Assembly (NCBI RefSeq): GCF_022581195.2
Contig: NC_061452.1
Coordinates: 4,533,501 to 4,597,500 of the forward strand
Length of the DNA stretch: 64,000 nt
Direction of reading: 5' to 3'
DNA from: Helicoverpa zea
Taxonomy: Eukaryota; Arthropoda; Insecta; Lepidoptera; Noctuidae
The position numbers and the translations under genes were made by a program. Under the pieces are notes generated by a model. The model searched no databases, was not told the origin of the DNA, and saw only the letters and a program-made list of their open reading frames with translations. Positions 46,989 to 57,856 of this stretch are shown one piece after another. Every line of letters begins with the position of its first letter. The first letter of the stretch is position 1.

Positions 46989-48362
46989 ATGGAACTCAAT
47001 AAACCCCCCGACCCCGATCCTCCCGACATCTCTGCATTTGCTCCTCTTTCCCCCAATTACCCACTCTCCCAATTCGCCGATGTTGCCTGCAGCATCGCGG
47101 ACTCCCTCACCTCATTACCCTCGAATGCCAGGAAACGCTCCGGAGGTGATGCAAACATTGCCGTGTCAACCCCGCCACCGAAACAACTAAAGAATTTAAT
47201 TGGCCGCAGCAGGTACTCTGCTACTGATAAGGCTCCGTTCATTGTACACGTCTCTCGATTGGAACCCCAGCCTAACACCGGTACCTCTCTGCATCCAGTT
47301 ACTTTTGGCATATTCCTTCAAAAACACAACATAACCTGCATTGTCCGCGATGGCGTTAAAAAAGTTGGCAGGAACCGTGTGTCGGTAGAATTCAAATCCC
47401 CTCAGGATGCGAATTCATTTATTATTAATAACATCCTTCCTAAAAATAGTTTTGTTGCGTCTATCCCTACTTTCAACATTACTCGCATGGGTGTTGTTAC
47501 CGGTGTGCCCACTGATCTAAATGAAGAGGAAGCTCAAAGGTATCTACAAGTCCCCTCAGGTTGTGGTGAAATTCTAAAAGTGCGACGCATAAATAGGAAA
47601 GTGGTGATTGATGGAGTGACACAATTTAAGGCAACAGAAACATGTGTTCTAACATTTGACGGTCAGGTATTACCACAAAGAGTTTTCTGTTGTTATACTT
47701 CCCTCCCAGTCCAACAGTATGTCTACCCCACCATCCAGTGCCGTAAGTGCTGTAGGTTCGGTCATGTGGAACTTGTTTGCCGGTCTAAACCCCGCTGCAG
47801 TAAATGCGGCCATGATCACCCTGGTGATGGTTGCAGCATTTCTGAGGCGGAGGCATTTTGTGTGCTCTGCTCGGGGAATCATTTTGCGAATAGCAAATCT
47901 TGCCCGGAGCTGGGCAGACAGAAGGCCATTAAGACCGTTATGGCTGAGAAGTCCCTCTCATATGCTGAGGCCAGCAAAACTATCCCAATTGTTTCTCGCA
48001 ACTACGCGAATGCTACAAAAGCAGTTCCTGCCCCCACTCAGTCATATCGCAAAACCGTTTTTCTTAAGCCGAAGACCCATGCCCCTCTATCTCCCTCTTA
48101 CGATAAAGCTGCTCATCAGCAAATCATTAACTCCCCTGCATCTTCACAGCCTGATGGCTGCGCTTTAAATAACCCATTCGTCGATAATAATACTTCATCA
48201 CTGATAGAAATTCTTGTTAAACTTTTAAGTACAATTTTATCTTCTAATAATGCACAAATACCGTCCAACGTTGCCTATCAACTAGTTAACTTGCTCTCAA
48301 ATATTAAAAATGGCGTCCCGTCAAATATTCCTACAATGGAATGTGAGGAGCGTGTGGCATAA
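46989..48362 (+). CDS. LINE ORF1, gag-like RNA-binding protein with three CCHC knuckles
   Basis: 457 residues from ATG at 46989. The N-terminal 80 residues are Pro-rich and disordered. A middle domain (about 75-240) resembles the RNA-binding region of insect LINE ORF1 proteins. Three zinc knuckles follow at about residues 251-306: CRKCCRFGHVELVC (CX2CX4HX4C), then CSKCGHDHPGDGC and CVLCSGNHFANSKSC with variant spacing. The protein should coat the element's RNA in the cytoplasm and carry it to the nucleus. The C-terminal 150 residues are low in motifs and end ECEERVA. An antisense frame and an internal +1 frame are open for short distances and are shadows. The frame is intact. Confidence 0.93.
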   Translation: MELNKPPDPDPPDISAFAPLSPNYPLSQFADVACSIADSLTSLPSNARKRSGGDANIAVSTPPPKQLKNLIGRSRYSATDKAPFIVHVSRLEPQPNTGTSLHPVTFGIFLQKHNITCIVRDGVKKVGRNRVSVEFKSPQDANSFIINNILPKNSFVASIPTFNITRMGVVTGVPTDLNEEEAQRYLQVPSGCGEILKVRRINRKVVIDGVTQFKATETCVLTFDGQVLPQRVFCCYTSLPVQQYVYPTIQCRKCCRFGHVELVCRSKPRCSKCGHDHPGDGCSISEAEAFCVLCSGNHFANSKSCPELGRQKAIKTVMAEKSLSYAEASKTIPIVSRNYANATKAVPAPTQSYRKTVFLKPKTHAPLSPSYDKAAHQQIINSPASSQPDGCALNNPFVDNNTSSLIEILVKLLSTILSSNNAQIPSNVAYQLVNLLSNIKNGVPSNIPTMECEERVA

Positions 48363-51300
48363 GAAACACGACCTCATATTCCTTCTCAATAAATTCAAGC
48401 CTTTGGCTTGCTCAATTGCTGAGACTTGGCTTACCCCGAGTCTCAGTTTTAATATACCACTTTTTAATATTCTCAGATGTGACAGATCTGATGGCTATGG
48501 AGGGTCGGCTCTCCTTGTTAATAATCGTGTTCCACTCTCAACCCTAAGCCTTTCTGCTCTGGATGGTGACATGAATGTAGTCGCAGGTAGAGTTGAAGGT
48601 ATCACAGTTTTATCTGTCTATATCTCCCACCCACAGCACAGGTTCTTAGGTACTATTAGAGACATCCTAAACAATATTGTAGGACCCGTCCTTGTTATGG
48701 GTGATTTCAACTGTCACCATTTTAGATGGGGTTCCAATCGCTGTGATTCTTTTGGGGAAGGTTTAGTAGAAATCTTGGATGACCTAGACCTTTGCATCCT
48801 AAATGATGGTAGTCCTACTCGTAGATCCCTCCCCGGTCAGCAAAAGAGTTGTGTAGACCTCACATTCTGTTCAGTAGAGTTGGCGGCATCAATTCATTGG
48901 GAATGTACTAGCCTTACGCATGGTAGCGACCATTACCCTATTGTTATAACTTTTCTTAATAAAACCTATTTAGAGAAAACTTCTCCTCCACTATTGAAGT
49001 ACAACCTGACCAAACCTGATTGGTCGAAGTTTTCATCTTTACTGGAGGAGAAAATCAGTTTGCTTCCAAATTTAACTTCGAGTTCCCAAGTTTCTTCTGG
49101 TCACTGCCATGCTAAGAGTTGTTACGATGGCTTTATCTCGGCCATTACTTCAAGTGCAGACACTTCCTTTTCACTGCGTAACTCTGCCAGAAATAAAATC
49201 CCGTCACCGCCGTGGTGGGATCAAGAATGCACATCGGCTGTCAAAGAAAGGAAAGAGGCCGAAAAACAGTACAATGAAGCGATGAATAGCGACAATCTCC
49301 TACGGTACAGACGAGTGTTTGCTCAATCTCGGCGGCTTCTTCATAAGAAGAAACGTCGTGGTTGGGTTAAGTTTTGCACTTCTCTATCCCCTTCCACTCC
49401 CATATCAGCAGTATGGAAGAGCATTAACCGTTTTAGGCGAGGCTGCTCCCCATCTATCTCCTCCCCCATCACGAGAGAAACTGCTGAATCCTTCTTCGAC
49501 AAAATTGCTCCAGCCTATGTTCCTTCATTTCCAGAACTTCTGCTACCGCCTGTAAATATTTTGGACGATCCTATGAATGAACCATTTTCGCTGGAGGAAC
49601 TTGATGCGGTGTTACGTCATGTTAGGGATTCCGCCCCAGGCATAGACGGCATACCGTACTCATTTGTAGCTCATTCCGGTTCTCAAGCTAAGCAATACTT
49701 CCTGGAAATTATCAATTATTGCTATCAATATGGTTGGGTTCCTGACCAGTGGAAAGTCCAAATAGTTATTCCGCTCTTGAAACCTGGCAAGACTGCTGAT
49801 GATCCGAATGGCCTTAGACCAATTGCTTTGTCCTCAGTGTTGGCCAAGTTACTGGAACACTTAATTAAAAATAGGCTTGAGTGGTTGGTTGAGTCTAGGG
49901 ATTTACTGCCGAGCCACCAGTTTGGCTTTAGAAAGGGGCTTAGTACCATGGATAGTGTGGCAATTTTGGTAACCGACATCCGTACAGCCTTTTCCAAAAA
50001 TGAATCTGCTGTAGCCGCATTCCTTGACATATCTTCCGCATACGACAGCGTTCTTCTTCCAGTTCTCAGGCAGAAACTGCAACAGCTGAGGATTCCGGGT
50101 AAGATGGTACAATGTATATGCGCACTTCTTATGTCTCGCTCATTAATGCTCAGAGTGCAGGGGGAGGTATTCGAGGTGAGGCAGACGTGGAAGGGCCTTC
50201 CTCAAGGCTCTGTTCTAAGCCCTTTACTCTACAATCTTTACACGGCAGACATTGGCTCCAGCCTTAATTCTAATTGTCATTTACTGCAATACGCTGATGA
50301 TCTGGCGTTGTATGTTGTCAATCCATCCATCGAGGATGCTGCCACATCTCTCTGTCTCTCCCTGGACTCTCTGCACACATGGCTTCTGGACCATGGTCTC
50401 TCATTATCCGCCCCAAAAAGCTCGGTAGTGATCTTCTCCCGAAAACGACTGATCCCTCAGGTCTCAGTGAACATCCAAGGTCAAGGCATCCCCATAGCCA
50501 AAAAGGCAAAATTTTTAGGGGTTTATTTAGATTCAAAATTATCCGGTATTCACCACATAAATTATCTAATCAAAAGATGCGAACGAGTCATCTCCATTTT
50601 GAAAGCTCTTTCTGGGGTCTGGTGGGGGGCACACCCCTTCACTATGAAATTAATTTATAATGCTTTAGTCCGTAGCATTCTGGATTATGGGTCACACTTG
50701 GTGATTCCTGGTAACAAGGGTGCCTTGGCCGGCTTAGATAGGATCCAATCTCAATGCCTCCGGATCATCACAGGTTGCATGAAGTCGTCGCCTATTAACG
50801 CCTTACAGGTCGAATGCGCTGAACCTCCTTTAGCCCTGAGACGTCAGTACCTTGCTTCCCGTTTTTTGTCCAGGGTTATTCCTAAATCATCCCATCCTCT
50901 CATCCCAAAACTCAGAGAGCTTGACACTCTTTGTCACAGCTCAAAATATTGGGAACATAAAGAAATCCCCTTATTCCTTAAAGCATTCCGATTTTTTCAA
51001 AATTTAGAATCTCCTATTGCATCACATCCCAGGCTTCCTTTATTTAATTATCCCTATGATGTACTTTGCTTCACTCCTAATATATTTTATAATATTGGCA
51101 TATCTAAAAACTCCCCATCGGCAAATTCGACCTTTAATGCGGTTTTGGGTGAACGATGGTCTGGGTTTCAAAGGTTCTTCACGGATGCTTCCAAATTCAA
51201 TGACGGTTATACTGGAGCCGCGGTTTATTACCAGAACTCGAAAATTATTATGAAATTCAGATGCCCAAAGGAGTCTTCTATATTTACAGGCGAGTGCGTG

Positions 51301-52044
51301 GCATTATTGGAAGCTTGTCACTTTATAGAGTCCCATGAGATCAACTTCGGAGTTATCTTTACTGACTCCCTTAGTTGCCTCCAAGCCCTATCCCAGAATC
51401 CCTTTAGATCTAAACTCCATTGTCCTATTGTCCTAGATATCAAAAAGTCCCTTTTCTCTTGCACTCGGCAAGAGAAAGTTGTCCACCTAGTTTGGATTCC
51501 CAGTCATTGCGGTATAACGGGAAATGAATGTGCCGACGCATTGGCTAAAGATGCATGCACATCTGAATCAGCGGACCTTGCACACTTCTCCCTTCAAGGG
51601 CATGACCTACTAAACGTACCTAAATTGAGTCTTGAGACCTCGTGGCAGGAATGGTGGAATATCTCCAGCAGAAAGAAGGGTAGTTCGTACTACGCTATCC
51701 AACCGGCAGTAAAATCGAAACCGTGGTTTACTCGTTTTAAAAAATACCCTAAACAAGTTATTTCGGTTCTATGCAGGATACGTTTAGGACATTGTTGTAC
51801 TCCGGTCTTCTTGCGCAAAATTCGGGTGCAGGACTCATCTCTCTGCGAGTGTGGACTGGATGAGGGTTCCCTGGACCATATATTTTTTAATTGTCCCAAT
51901 AACTCATCTTTTGATTTATATGGTCGTCTCCAAAAACTGAAGATTCCTCTCCCTACTAATTTCCGTTCCCTCTTAACTTACTCCTGTCCAGAACTGCTCC
52001 AGGCGCTATTGATGTCCATCCATCGTAATAATATTAAATTATAA
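48310..52044 (+). CDS. LINE ORF2: endonuclease, reverse transcriptase, RNase H
   Basis: 1244 residues; the ATG lies inside the end of ORF1 in another frame. Endonuclease (about 5-225): LQWNVRS, AETWL, MGDFNCHHFRWGS with Asp at about 132, and GSDHYPIV with Asp at about 207. Reverse transcriptase (about 420-740): SAPGIDGIPYSF, LRPIALSSVLAKLLEHLI, HQFGFRKGLST, AFLDISSAYDSV, LPQGSVLSPLL and the catalytic QYADDL at about 661-662. RNase H (about 955-1085): FTDAS with Asp about 959, GECVALLEA, FTDSLSCLQAL and WIPSHCGITGNECADALAKD, so all acidic residues are present. A C-terminal zinc knuckle CECGLDEGSLDHIFFNC begins near 1179. It nicks the target and copies the RNA there. Translation probably uses reinitiation or leaky scanning after ORF1. 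Confidence 0.95.
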   Translation: MASRQIFLQWNVRSVWHKKHDLIFLLNKFKPLACSIAETWLTPSLSFNIPLFNILRCDRSDGYGGSALLVNNRVPLSTLSLSALDGDMNVVAGRVEGITVLSVYISHPQHRFLGTIRDILNNIVGPVLVMGDFNCHHFRWGSNRCDSFGEGLVEILDDLDLCILNDGSPTRRSLPGQQKSCVDLTFCSVELAASIHWECTSLTHGSDHYPIVITFLNKTYLEKTSPPLLKYNLTKPDWSKFSSLLEEKISLLPNLTSSSQVSSGHCHAKSCYDGFISAITSSADTSFSLRNSARNKIPSPPWWDQECTSAVKERKEAEKQYNEAMNSDNLLRYRRVFAQSRRLLHKKKRRGWVKFCTSLSPSTPISAVWKSINRFRRGCSPSISSPITRETAESFFDKIAPAYVPSFPELLLPPVNILDDPMNEPFSLEELDAVLRHVRDSAPGIDGIPYSFVAHSGSQAKQYFLEIINYCYQYGWVPDQWKVQIVIPLLKPGKTADDPNGLRPIALSSVLAKLLEHLIKNRLEWLVESRDLLPSHQFGFRKGLSTMDSVAILVTDIRTAFSKNESAVAAFLDISSAYDSVLLPVLRQKLQQLRIPGKMVQCICALLMSRSLMLRVQGEVFEVRQTWKGLPQGSVLSPLLYNLYTADIGSSLNSNCHLLQYADDLALYVVNPSIEDAATSLCLSLDSLHTWLLDHGLSLSAPKSSVVIFSRKRLIPQVSVNIQGQGIPIAKKAKFLGVYLDSKLSGIHHINYLIKRCERVISILKALSGVWWGAHPFTMKLIYNALVRSILDYGSHLVIPGNKGALAGLDRIQSQCLRIITGCMKSSPINALQVECAEPPLALRRQYLASRFLSRVIPKSSHPLIPKLRELDTLCHSSKYWEHKEIPLFLKAFRFFQNLESPIASHPRLPLFNYPYDVLCFTPNIFYNIGISKNSPSANSTFNAVLGERWSGFQRFFTDASKFNDGYTGAAVYYQNSKIIMKFRCPKESSIFTGECVALLEACHFIESHEINFGVIFTDSLSCLQALSQNPFRSKLHCPIVLDIKKSLFSCTRQEKVVHLVWIPSHCGITGNECADALAKDACTSESADLAHFSLQGHDLLNVPKLSLETSWQEWWNISSRKKGSSYYAIQPAVKSKPWFTRFKKYPKQVISVLCRIRLGHCCTPVFLRKIRVQDSSLCECGLDEGSLDHIFFNCPNNSSFDLYGRLQKLKIPLPTNFRSLLTYSCPELLQALLMSIHRNNIKL

Positions 52045-52343
52045 ACTCTGGCCTATCTATTTAGACCACTGTTTGTATAAATGTGGTATATATGTTACTT
52101 GTTTTATGTTACTAACATTTTGTTATTATTTATATATGTAAATGTATTTCTGTTTGTTTCAGTGCCGTCCTACTAACACGATAAGTTACACAAGTTTGAC
52201 TACAACATCAACTTAATTTTGTCTTTTTGTCAATCACAAGCACTACTTGCTTCTCCTTCCACTTGTCATTGGCAGAATCGTCGACGTTTGCATCGACATG
52301 GATTGCCATAAATAAAAATAGAATAGAATAGAACCTCAGAATT

Positions 52344-53433
52344 AATGTTTTGTTTATTTGCTTCTGTGAAGTTCTGTGTGTTAATTGCATTTAAGTGATA
52401 CAACTGATGAAGAATTATGGAGAAAGGATTTATGAAAGCTGATAGTTCCAATCTGCCAAGAGTAGACTCTTTTATGGTCGCTCAATTCTTTGCCAATAAC
52501 CAAGATTTTTATTCAGCGGAACGTGGATGAACATTCTATTTGGTCGTATTTCCAGTCTCGCACAACACAAACCTTGTAGGTATTCATTAAATTTAAGTTT
52601 TTTGAACACATCAAATCTTTTCGAATGCTGACACAAACATAACCTCAATATAAATAAACACAAACTTTACGTTTCTTTGCACCGTTTCAGTTTACCGCGT
52701 AAACAACTCAAAACATTTGAGTTATCTTATTTTTGTGCTAAATGTATAAAAATAATTTACATGTAAAAAATATTATACTTTTTGTGGCTATTTTGTAAAA
52801 ATACATTATTAAAATTAAGAAATCAATTAGTTAGTATGTTCGTTTTTTCTCGTCAGATGTACTTTAATGTAAAGGAATGAACAGAGAACGTTGACGTCAC
52901 AGTCACGTGATCTAGCGTTTTCTGAGCAATATTTTAAGAAAAATAGAAAAAAATGTAATACATAAAAAATACAAAGATTTGAGACGAAAAATGAAAGAGA
53001 GAGTGATCTTAAAATTATTTAGAAGCTATCTTAATAGATTTCCGAAAATTGGAAACAACCCTATTGTTTTCATATTACAATTACATAATTATTCCTGCCA
53101 CAAGGGTCAGTGCTACGGTCAACCTTAGTAATTATATCTACTCACATACCTATTATTGTACTAATTATATCAATCACAACATTACCTCTTTGAAGTCAGA
53201 AGTCATTAATATGAAGGCATATTATGTAAGAATCTTGTAACCAATATACTTACATCACCTATGTTTACAGTATACACGCGTAATAGTTTCAAGAATAAAT
53301 TAATACTTAGTTTAAAAACATTAGAAAACACGCTTTTAAAACCAAAAGGTTTCAGTTCTTATCTTCAGGCTTCATCATCAGATCGATTTAACAGTAGGCA
53401 TCATTATTATTGTATTGTCATCAGAAGTATAGA
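52344..53433. other. Non-coding stretch downstream of the LINE
   Basis: AT-rich. A further TGACGTCA lies at about 52891-52898, near CACGTG at about 52904. No ORF or repeat with clear ends was recognised. Confidence 0.35.
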
Positions 53434-53465
53434 TAGTTCAACTCAGATTTGTGCGCGGCCCTATG

Positions 53466-53536
53466 TTTTTTTTTTTTTTTTGGTATGGCATCTCGCAGTT
53501 CAGCCTAGGAGGCCGTGTACTGCTTAACCGGACTTT
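53466..53536 (-). mobile_element. 71-bp retro-insertion with 12-bp target duplication
   Basis: Flanked by GCGGCCCTATGT at 53454-53465 and 53537-53548. On the - strand it reads from AAAGTCCGGTTAAGCAGTAC to GAGATGCCATACC and then a run of about 15 A. The exact duplication and A tail indicate a severely 5'-truncated SINE or LINE copy made by target-primed reverse transcription. Confidence 0.8.
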
Positions 53537-53941
53537 GCGGCCCTATGTGTGCGTCGGCTTGTAAATATACAACTTTCATTCGTGTGACAGTGACGTCGTC
53601 CGAGCATGACGTGTTCTCATCGCTTTTTGTTATGGGTACAGTCGTTTACGAAAATGTCTAGTTCTTCACGGAGAAAATGTTTTAAGGAGTCAGGTAGCGT
53701 TTCAAAAAAATGAAACAACATTCAAAGCTTTTTATTATTACATTTTACAGTTTATCATTATTTTCTCATACGGCTTTTCAAATTGACATTGACAGTATCT
53801 AAGAAATAAATGAAGTGAAATATCTAAGATGAATTAAATACTCCTTACATATTTTCTAGCTCGGGGTACGCGGACAATAAATAAATGTGTGGACTAAGAA
53901 TGTAAAAGACCTATAACTTAGTATAATAATGGAAACAAAAT

Positions 53942-54202
53942 GTGTGGGGAATTTTAAAAAATTATATTGCTTCGCATAATGTCGACCAAAATAAGACGGA
54001 AATAATGAAACTCATAAATGAACGTTTAAGTCAAATTGATGAAGGGATGTTGGGTAATACTTGTCGACATGTACAAAAGAAAAAAGAAGAATACTATAGA
54101 CATTTTGACATGGAGTCAGAATTTATAATTAACATTGGTGAAAGTAGCGAATCCGAAAATTCATCATTTGATTTTTCAAGTAGCGATACAGAATCATTAT
54201 AA
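53942..54202 (+). pseudogene. Transposase C-terminal fragment
   Basis: The open frame reads MWGILKNYIASHNVDQNKTE, IMKLINERLSQIDEGMLGNT, CRHVQKKKEEYYRHFD and an acidic Ser-rich tail (SESENSSFDFSSSDTESL). The pattern W-x-I-K-N-Y...LINE...C-x-H-V-x-K-x-E-x-Y is typical of the C-terminal end of insect DDE transposases of the IS630/Tc1 type. The catalytic Asp residues are upstream of this fragment and are absent, so it is non-functional. Confidence 0.7.
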
Positions 54203-54370
54203 TATAAATAAATAAACTAAATTACGTAATAACTGTACTTTAAACAGTCGTATACAACCCCTAAATAACTGTATTTGTACCCGACTGTACCTCTTGTCAC
54301 GCACACAAAGTCACTGTATATGTACAAGGGTTACCCACACATAGGGCCGCGCGCACGACTGAGTTGAACT

Positions 54371-56060
54371 TACTACACATAGTCATAGAGCGGCCAATTT
54401 GCTGCCAAATTTTTTACAGTTTATCCAATTAGTTAGGTACCTACCTTTGATTCCCAAGCATAGACATACAGGTCGACCTAATAGAAGCGTGTTAATTTTT
54501 TTTTTTTTTGTTTTAATTGGATTTGTTCTAATTTTAAACCATACCTATTGCACACAGGAGTTATTCCGTACTATATTGTTATTGTTTATGTATTTATTTC
54601 CTGAATTAGCATATTTTATTTGCAACGGGGAAACCTGTTCAAGATATTTGTAAGTTAATGTCATAATGCCTAACAATAATGATTCCACCATGCGTCAGTA
54701 TGGCACAAAATAATACCAGTGACGTCCGTGCGTATCAAAATATGCTGTTCACAAATAAAGAAAAGAGATCAAGGATCGAAAAAGTCATTAAGTTTCGGAA
54801 TTTTTATCGACTTTTTTGAATACTTACTCGTTATGGCATACAACGGGTTTTTACCCTTTTGCTTGTGTGTTGTACTTAATTGTTATGTTATTGTCAATAC
54901 AAGGATTTTAGAAGAAATGAAATAATACGCAGTTACGTATTACGAAAACTTACAGATTCTCTGTAACCTATAATAGAAGCACGAAATAAATTATGAAAAT
55001 AATAAATATGTAAGCCAAGTTCTATGCATAAGCTGACTCAACGCATAGGAATTTAGTTTGATTTTGCAAATAATAATACTTAATATTTTTAGTTTATTGA
55101 TTAGAAGGAAACAGGAAAACCTACAAAGTAGTATTACCTGTATAATAATAATTAAAATAACTCAAAACTCATGACTTTCCTTATAATTTCAGGTTTTGTT
55201 AAAACATTTAAAGATTGATATCGTTTGTTTGTAAAAAATAAAGAATAATTTTACTCTGAATATTAATTGAAAAATAAATGAAAATCACAATCAATCGCAA
55301 GCAAAAACAAAACCTGTAGACATTTAGTTTATGTAAATCCTTAAAGACACACCTTCAAACTAGACTGCACGCAACACAAAAATAACCTTGACTTGAAAAT
55401 AACTTAAACCTTTATATAACCTAAACATTTCTGTTAACGAAAAATTCTTCGCAATAATTATTGTAAAATATGATATAAAACGGCTAAAACCGGAGTGCAG
55501 CCTTGTGAATGTAGCGTAGTACTGATATACGGATTCACATCGCGGTCGGTTCAGCGGCCGACAGGCGCAGATCGCCCGAGGCCGCTTGCTCAACGTCTCT
55601 ATTGCTCAAGGCATCCACACCGTGGTCAATTTTAATTATGTAACTGTTCCGTTCATAAAACGTAGTAAGTCACAAAAAATATGCTTGCTTTGGATTAGAA
55701 CAGATTATTGCCATTTTCGACTCTATTGGAGTGCAGTTTTCTCATGATGTTAATGTCTCTTTTGGAAGGAAGAAAACTGGATCATTTTCTTTCGGTGTCA
55801 TTCCTGTTACAGATGGCCAATTTCTGATTTTCCTTACAAAACATTTTATTAAATCAATAACGTCTAAATTGCAAGTCAGTCACAGTCTTCTTGAATAATT
55901 GGTACGTTTTCGAAAGCTATTGCCGTTTGCGTTATCTGCTACTTATGTATCCAGTTTGAAGAGCAATAATAACACTAGAAAATTCCGAGGTGTTGAGAAG
56001 TATGTATTGCTTAATGCAAACAGCATTAGTTTCAACAAGTAAACTGACAACTCGTACCTA
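54371..56060. other. Intergenic stretch with one CpG-rich patch
   Basis: AT-rich. A short GC-rich block at about 55530-55610 (CGCGGTCGGTTCAGCGGCCG, GCCCGAGGCCGC) could be a promoter or first exon. The - strand ORF through it begins at TTG and has no recognised product. Nothing else was recognised. Confidence 0.35.
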
Positions 56061-56075
56061 GATATAAAAAAGTAT

Positions 56076-56162
56076 CTTCTTCTTCTTAGCGTTTATTCCG
56101 TCCTGTGACGGGGTCCGCTTTCCGTATCTTCTTCCATTTCGCTCTATCCAGGACATCTTCAG
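56076..56162 (-). mobile_element. 87-bp 5'-truncated RTE-like insertion, 15-bp target duplication
   Basis: Identical GATATAAAAAAGTAT lies on both sides (56061-56075 and 56163-56177). On the - strand the insert reads KWKKIRKADPVTGRNKR followed by a stop and an AAGAAGAAG tail. It parallels the KWKKMTYCADPK end and GAA tail of the RTE copy at 44096-44462, so a related machinery made both. Confidence 0.85.
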
Positions 56163-56177
56163 GATATAAAAAAGTAT

Positions 56178-57804
56178 AAGTACCTAACATAATTTAAAAG
56201 ACGAAAATTTTGATACTGTTAGCAGCCTCTCCAATGTAAGGGACATTGACATTGATGGTACAACTAGGATTCAGAAAGGATCCATGGAGTTTATTGGCAT
56301 ATTGATACAAAACATATTTCATGATACCTAAGTGGTTCAGTAAACGGCTTTGGCCGGATTCTGGATTTAGCTTAGAAAAATGAAAAGCTGCGAAGCATCT
56401 TCACGACATACTTTATTGTCCAAATGGCGTGACTTTCACTATCGTCTATGAACGAGACATGCTTTCTGTCTACATGATTGAACATTCACGTTGACAGGTA
56501 AGGTATGGGTCAACATGATGGCTTTTAGAAATCTCACCACATCAATAGGTATTAGGAAATTATCTATCATTTGTGTCAGTCTAACTTAAATATGGTTTCA
56601 CCAGTAAGATTAATTTATTGTTTTATCTTTACTAGTACGTTGATACCTGAAGGTTAAGCACTTGACCGGACGTGGAGTTCAGTGTATTTATAATTAGAAC
56701 AAAGTCCTTTTCAGTAACAATTCAAGGAAAGAAACAATTGATGACATGACATTGACATTACGAAATATAGATGTGCGTGACCACAACTTAGTTGTCCACT
56801 AGCATCTAGTGGCCAAGGTTTGGTGGGCATACTTTAAATTATATTGATCGTTAAGATAACACTTTAAGATAGCTGTTCTATTCAAATGCAGCAATGGATT
56901 GTTCACAATGGGTTGGCCAATGAGCCATGGAGTTCTAAAACTTTATAATGCTATGGTTAAAATTGATTTTTTAATTGCGCAAAGGTATGATAGGTTGGTT
57001 GCATTAGGCATGACCTACCTACTCACGGCGTTTACGACGCATTATCAGATGTCCATTCGTGTGAACATTCACGTTCAACTAGACGGACCAGCAGACATTG
57101 TTTATATTTTTTTTATCGGCCAGTGTGTTTCAAAGTTCAGTCGACTTATCGACCGGAATTAGGTTCTTTGGAGCGTGATCGGCGCGTGCAATGTCTAATA
57201 AAAAATAAATAAACAATGTGAATGCAATGAAGTTTTTTGTGCGTAGTAGGTCAAGTCAGCCTGATAATGATAGGTGTTTTTTTTTCCATAATTGTTTGAA
57301 GCGAGATTAAAATAAAATGACTTACACGCGTCAAACAGGCTGGTTTAAACGTGTTATGTCATTTATAACGACCGCTGCCTCTGTGGGTTAACCTACTTTT
57401 TCTAATTATCTGTCAAGATAAAACTGGTATTACTCGGTAGTAGAAGAGTTTGGTCAGGTCAAAATATTGAATTTAAATGTTAATACTAGACACCTAAAAA
57501 GGAAAAATAAGCGCTCTCATGGAATAAACTCGTTTTCAGTATTAAAACCAGCTTCAATCTTGCTGCTCTGTTAAGCAGAGTCTAAGGAATGAGGTCTCTT
57601 AGGTATACTTAAAGACTTGAGATACACAGTTCATATATCTATCTTTATCAATACTATGCTTGACAGGTACAGTCATCTATAACATCGATAAGAGCCATCA
57701 TTCTTAATTTAAGTACCGTAAGTAATAAGTACTTAAGTATAAGGTGATTTTTCAATTACCAACACGCATGCCCAGCATTGTGAATATGGGCAAATCCCAA
57801 CATA
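56178..57804. other. Intergenic stretch, nothing recognised
   Basis: AT-rich. The 87-codon ORF at 56899-57162 starts at TTG and has no recognisable motif. No delimited repeat or tRNA. Confidence 0.35.
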
Positions 57805-57856
57805 GTTAGGCCTTTATCCAGCAGTGGACCATTTTCGGCTGCGACGACGAAAGTGA
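57805..57856 (+). repeat. SINE/LINE 3' tail fragment
   Basis: Contains CCCAACATAGTTAGGCCTTT and ATCCAGCAGTGGACCATT followed by a GACGACGA tail, the usual terminal words of a lepidopteran retrotransposon 3' end. Ends are approximate. Confidence 0.45.

Larger units (their letters stand above)
46820..52331 (+). mobile_element. Full-length, apparently intact I/R1/LOA-group non-LTR retrotransposon
   Basis: Bounded by a perfect 12-bp target-site duplication AACCTCAGAATT (46808-46819 and 52332-52343). The 5' end reads GGATTCTCGCCACAGAGTGT. A 169-base 5' UTR precedes ORF1 (46989-48362) and ORF2 (48310-52044), which overlap by 53 bases. A 287-base 3' UTR ends in AATAAA and a short ATAGA repeat instead of a long poly(A). 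Both ORFs lack stops or frameshifts, and ORF2 carries endonuclease, reverse transcriptase and RNase H. The RNase H domain excludes the CR1 and RTE groups and most jockey elements, and places it near I, R1 or LOA. Intact ORFs with identical duplications indicate a young copy that may be active. Confidence 0.95.
53434..54370 (+). mobile_element. Internally deleted DDE (IS630/Tc1-like) DNA transposon
   Basis: The ends AGTTCAACTCAG (53434-53445) and CTGAGTTGAACT (54359-54370) are inverted, and similarity continues inwards to the GCGCGGCCCTATGT stretch on both sides. It keeps a short N-terminal transposase start at about 53654 (MSSSSRRKCFKESG) and a C-terminal part at 53942-54202, with the catalytic middle missing. 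A 71-bp retro-insertion lies in the left end. Non-autonomous remnant; the superfamily is inferred from the C-terminal peptide. Confidence 0.75.

Noticed and set aside
47656..48168. 170-codon ORF overlapping LINE ORF1
   Set aside because: It is the +1 frame shadow of the real ORF1, which has the zinc knuckles.
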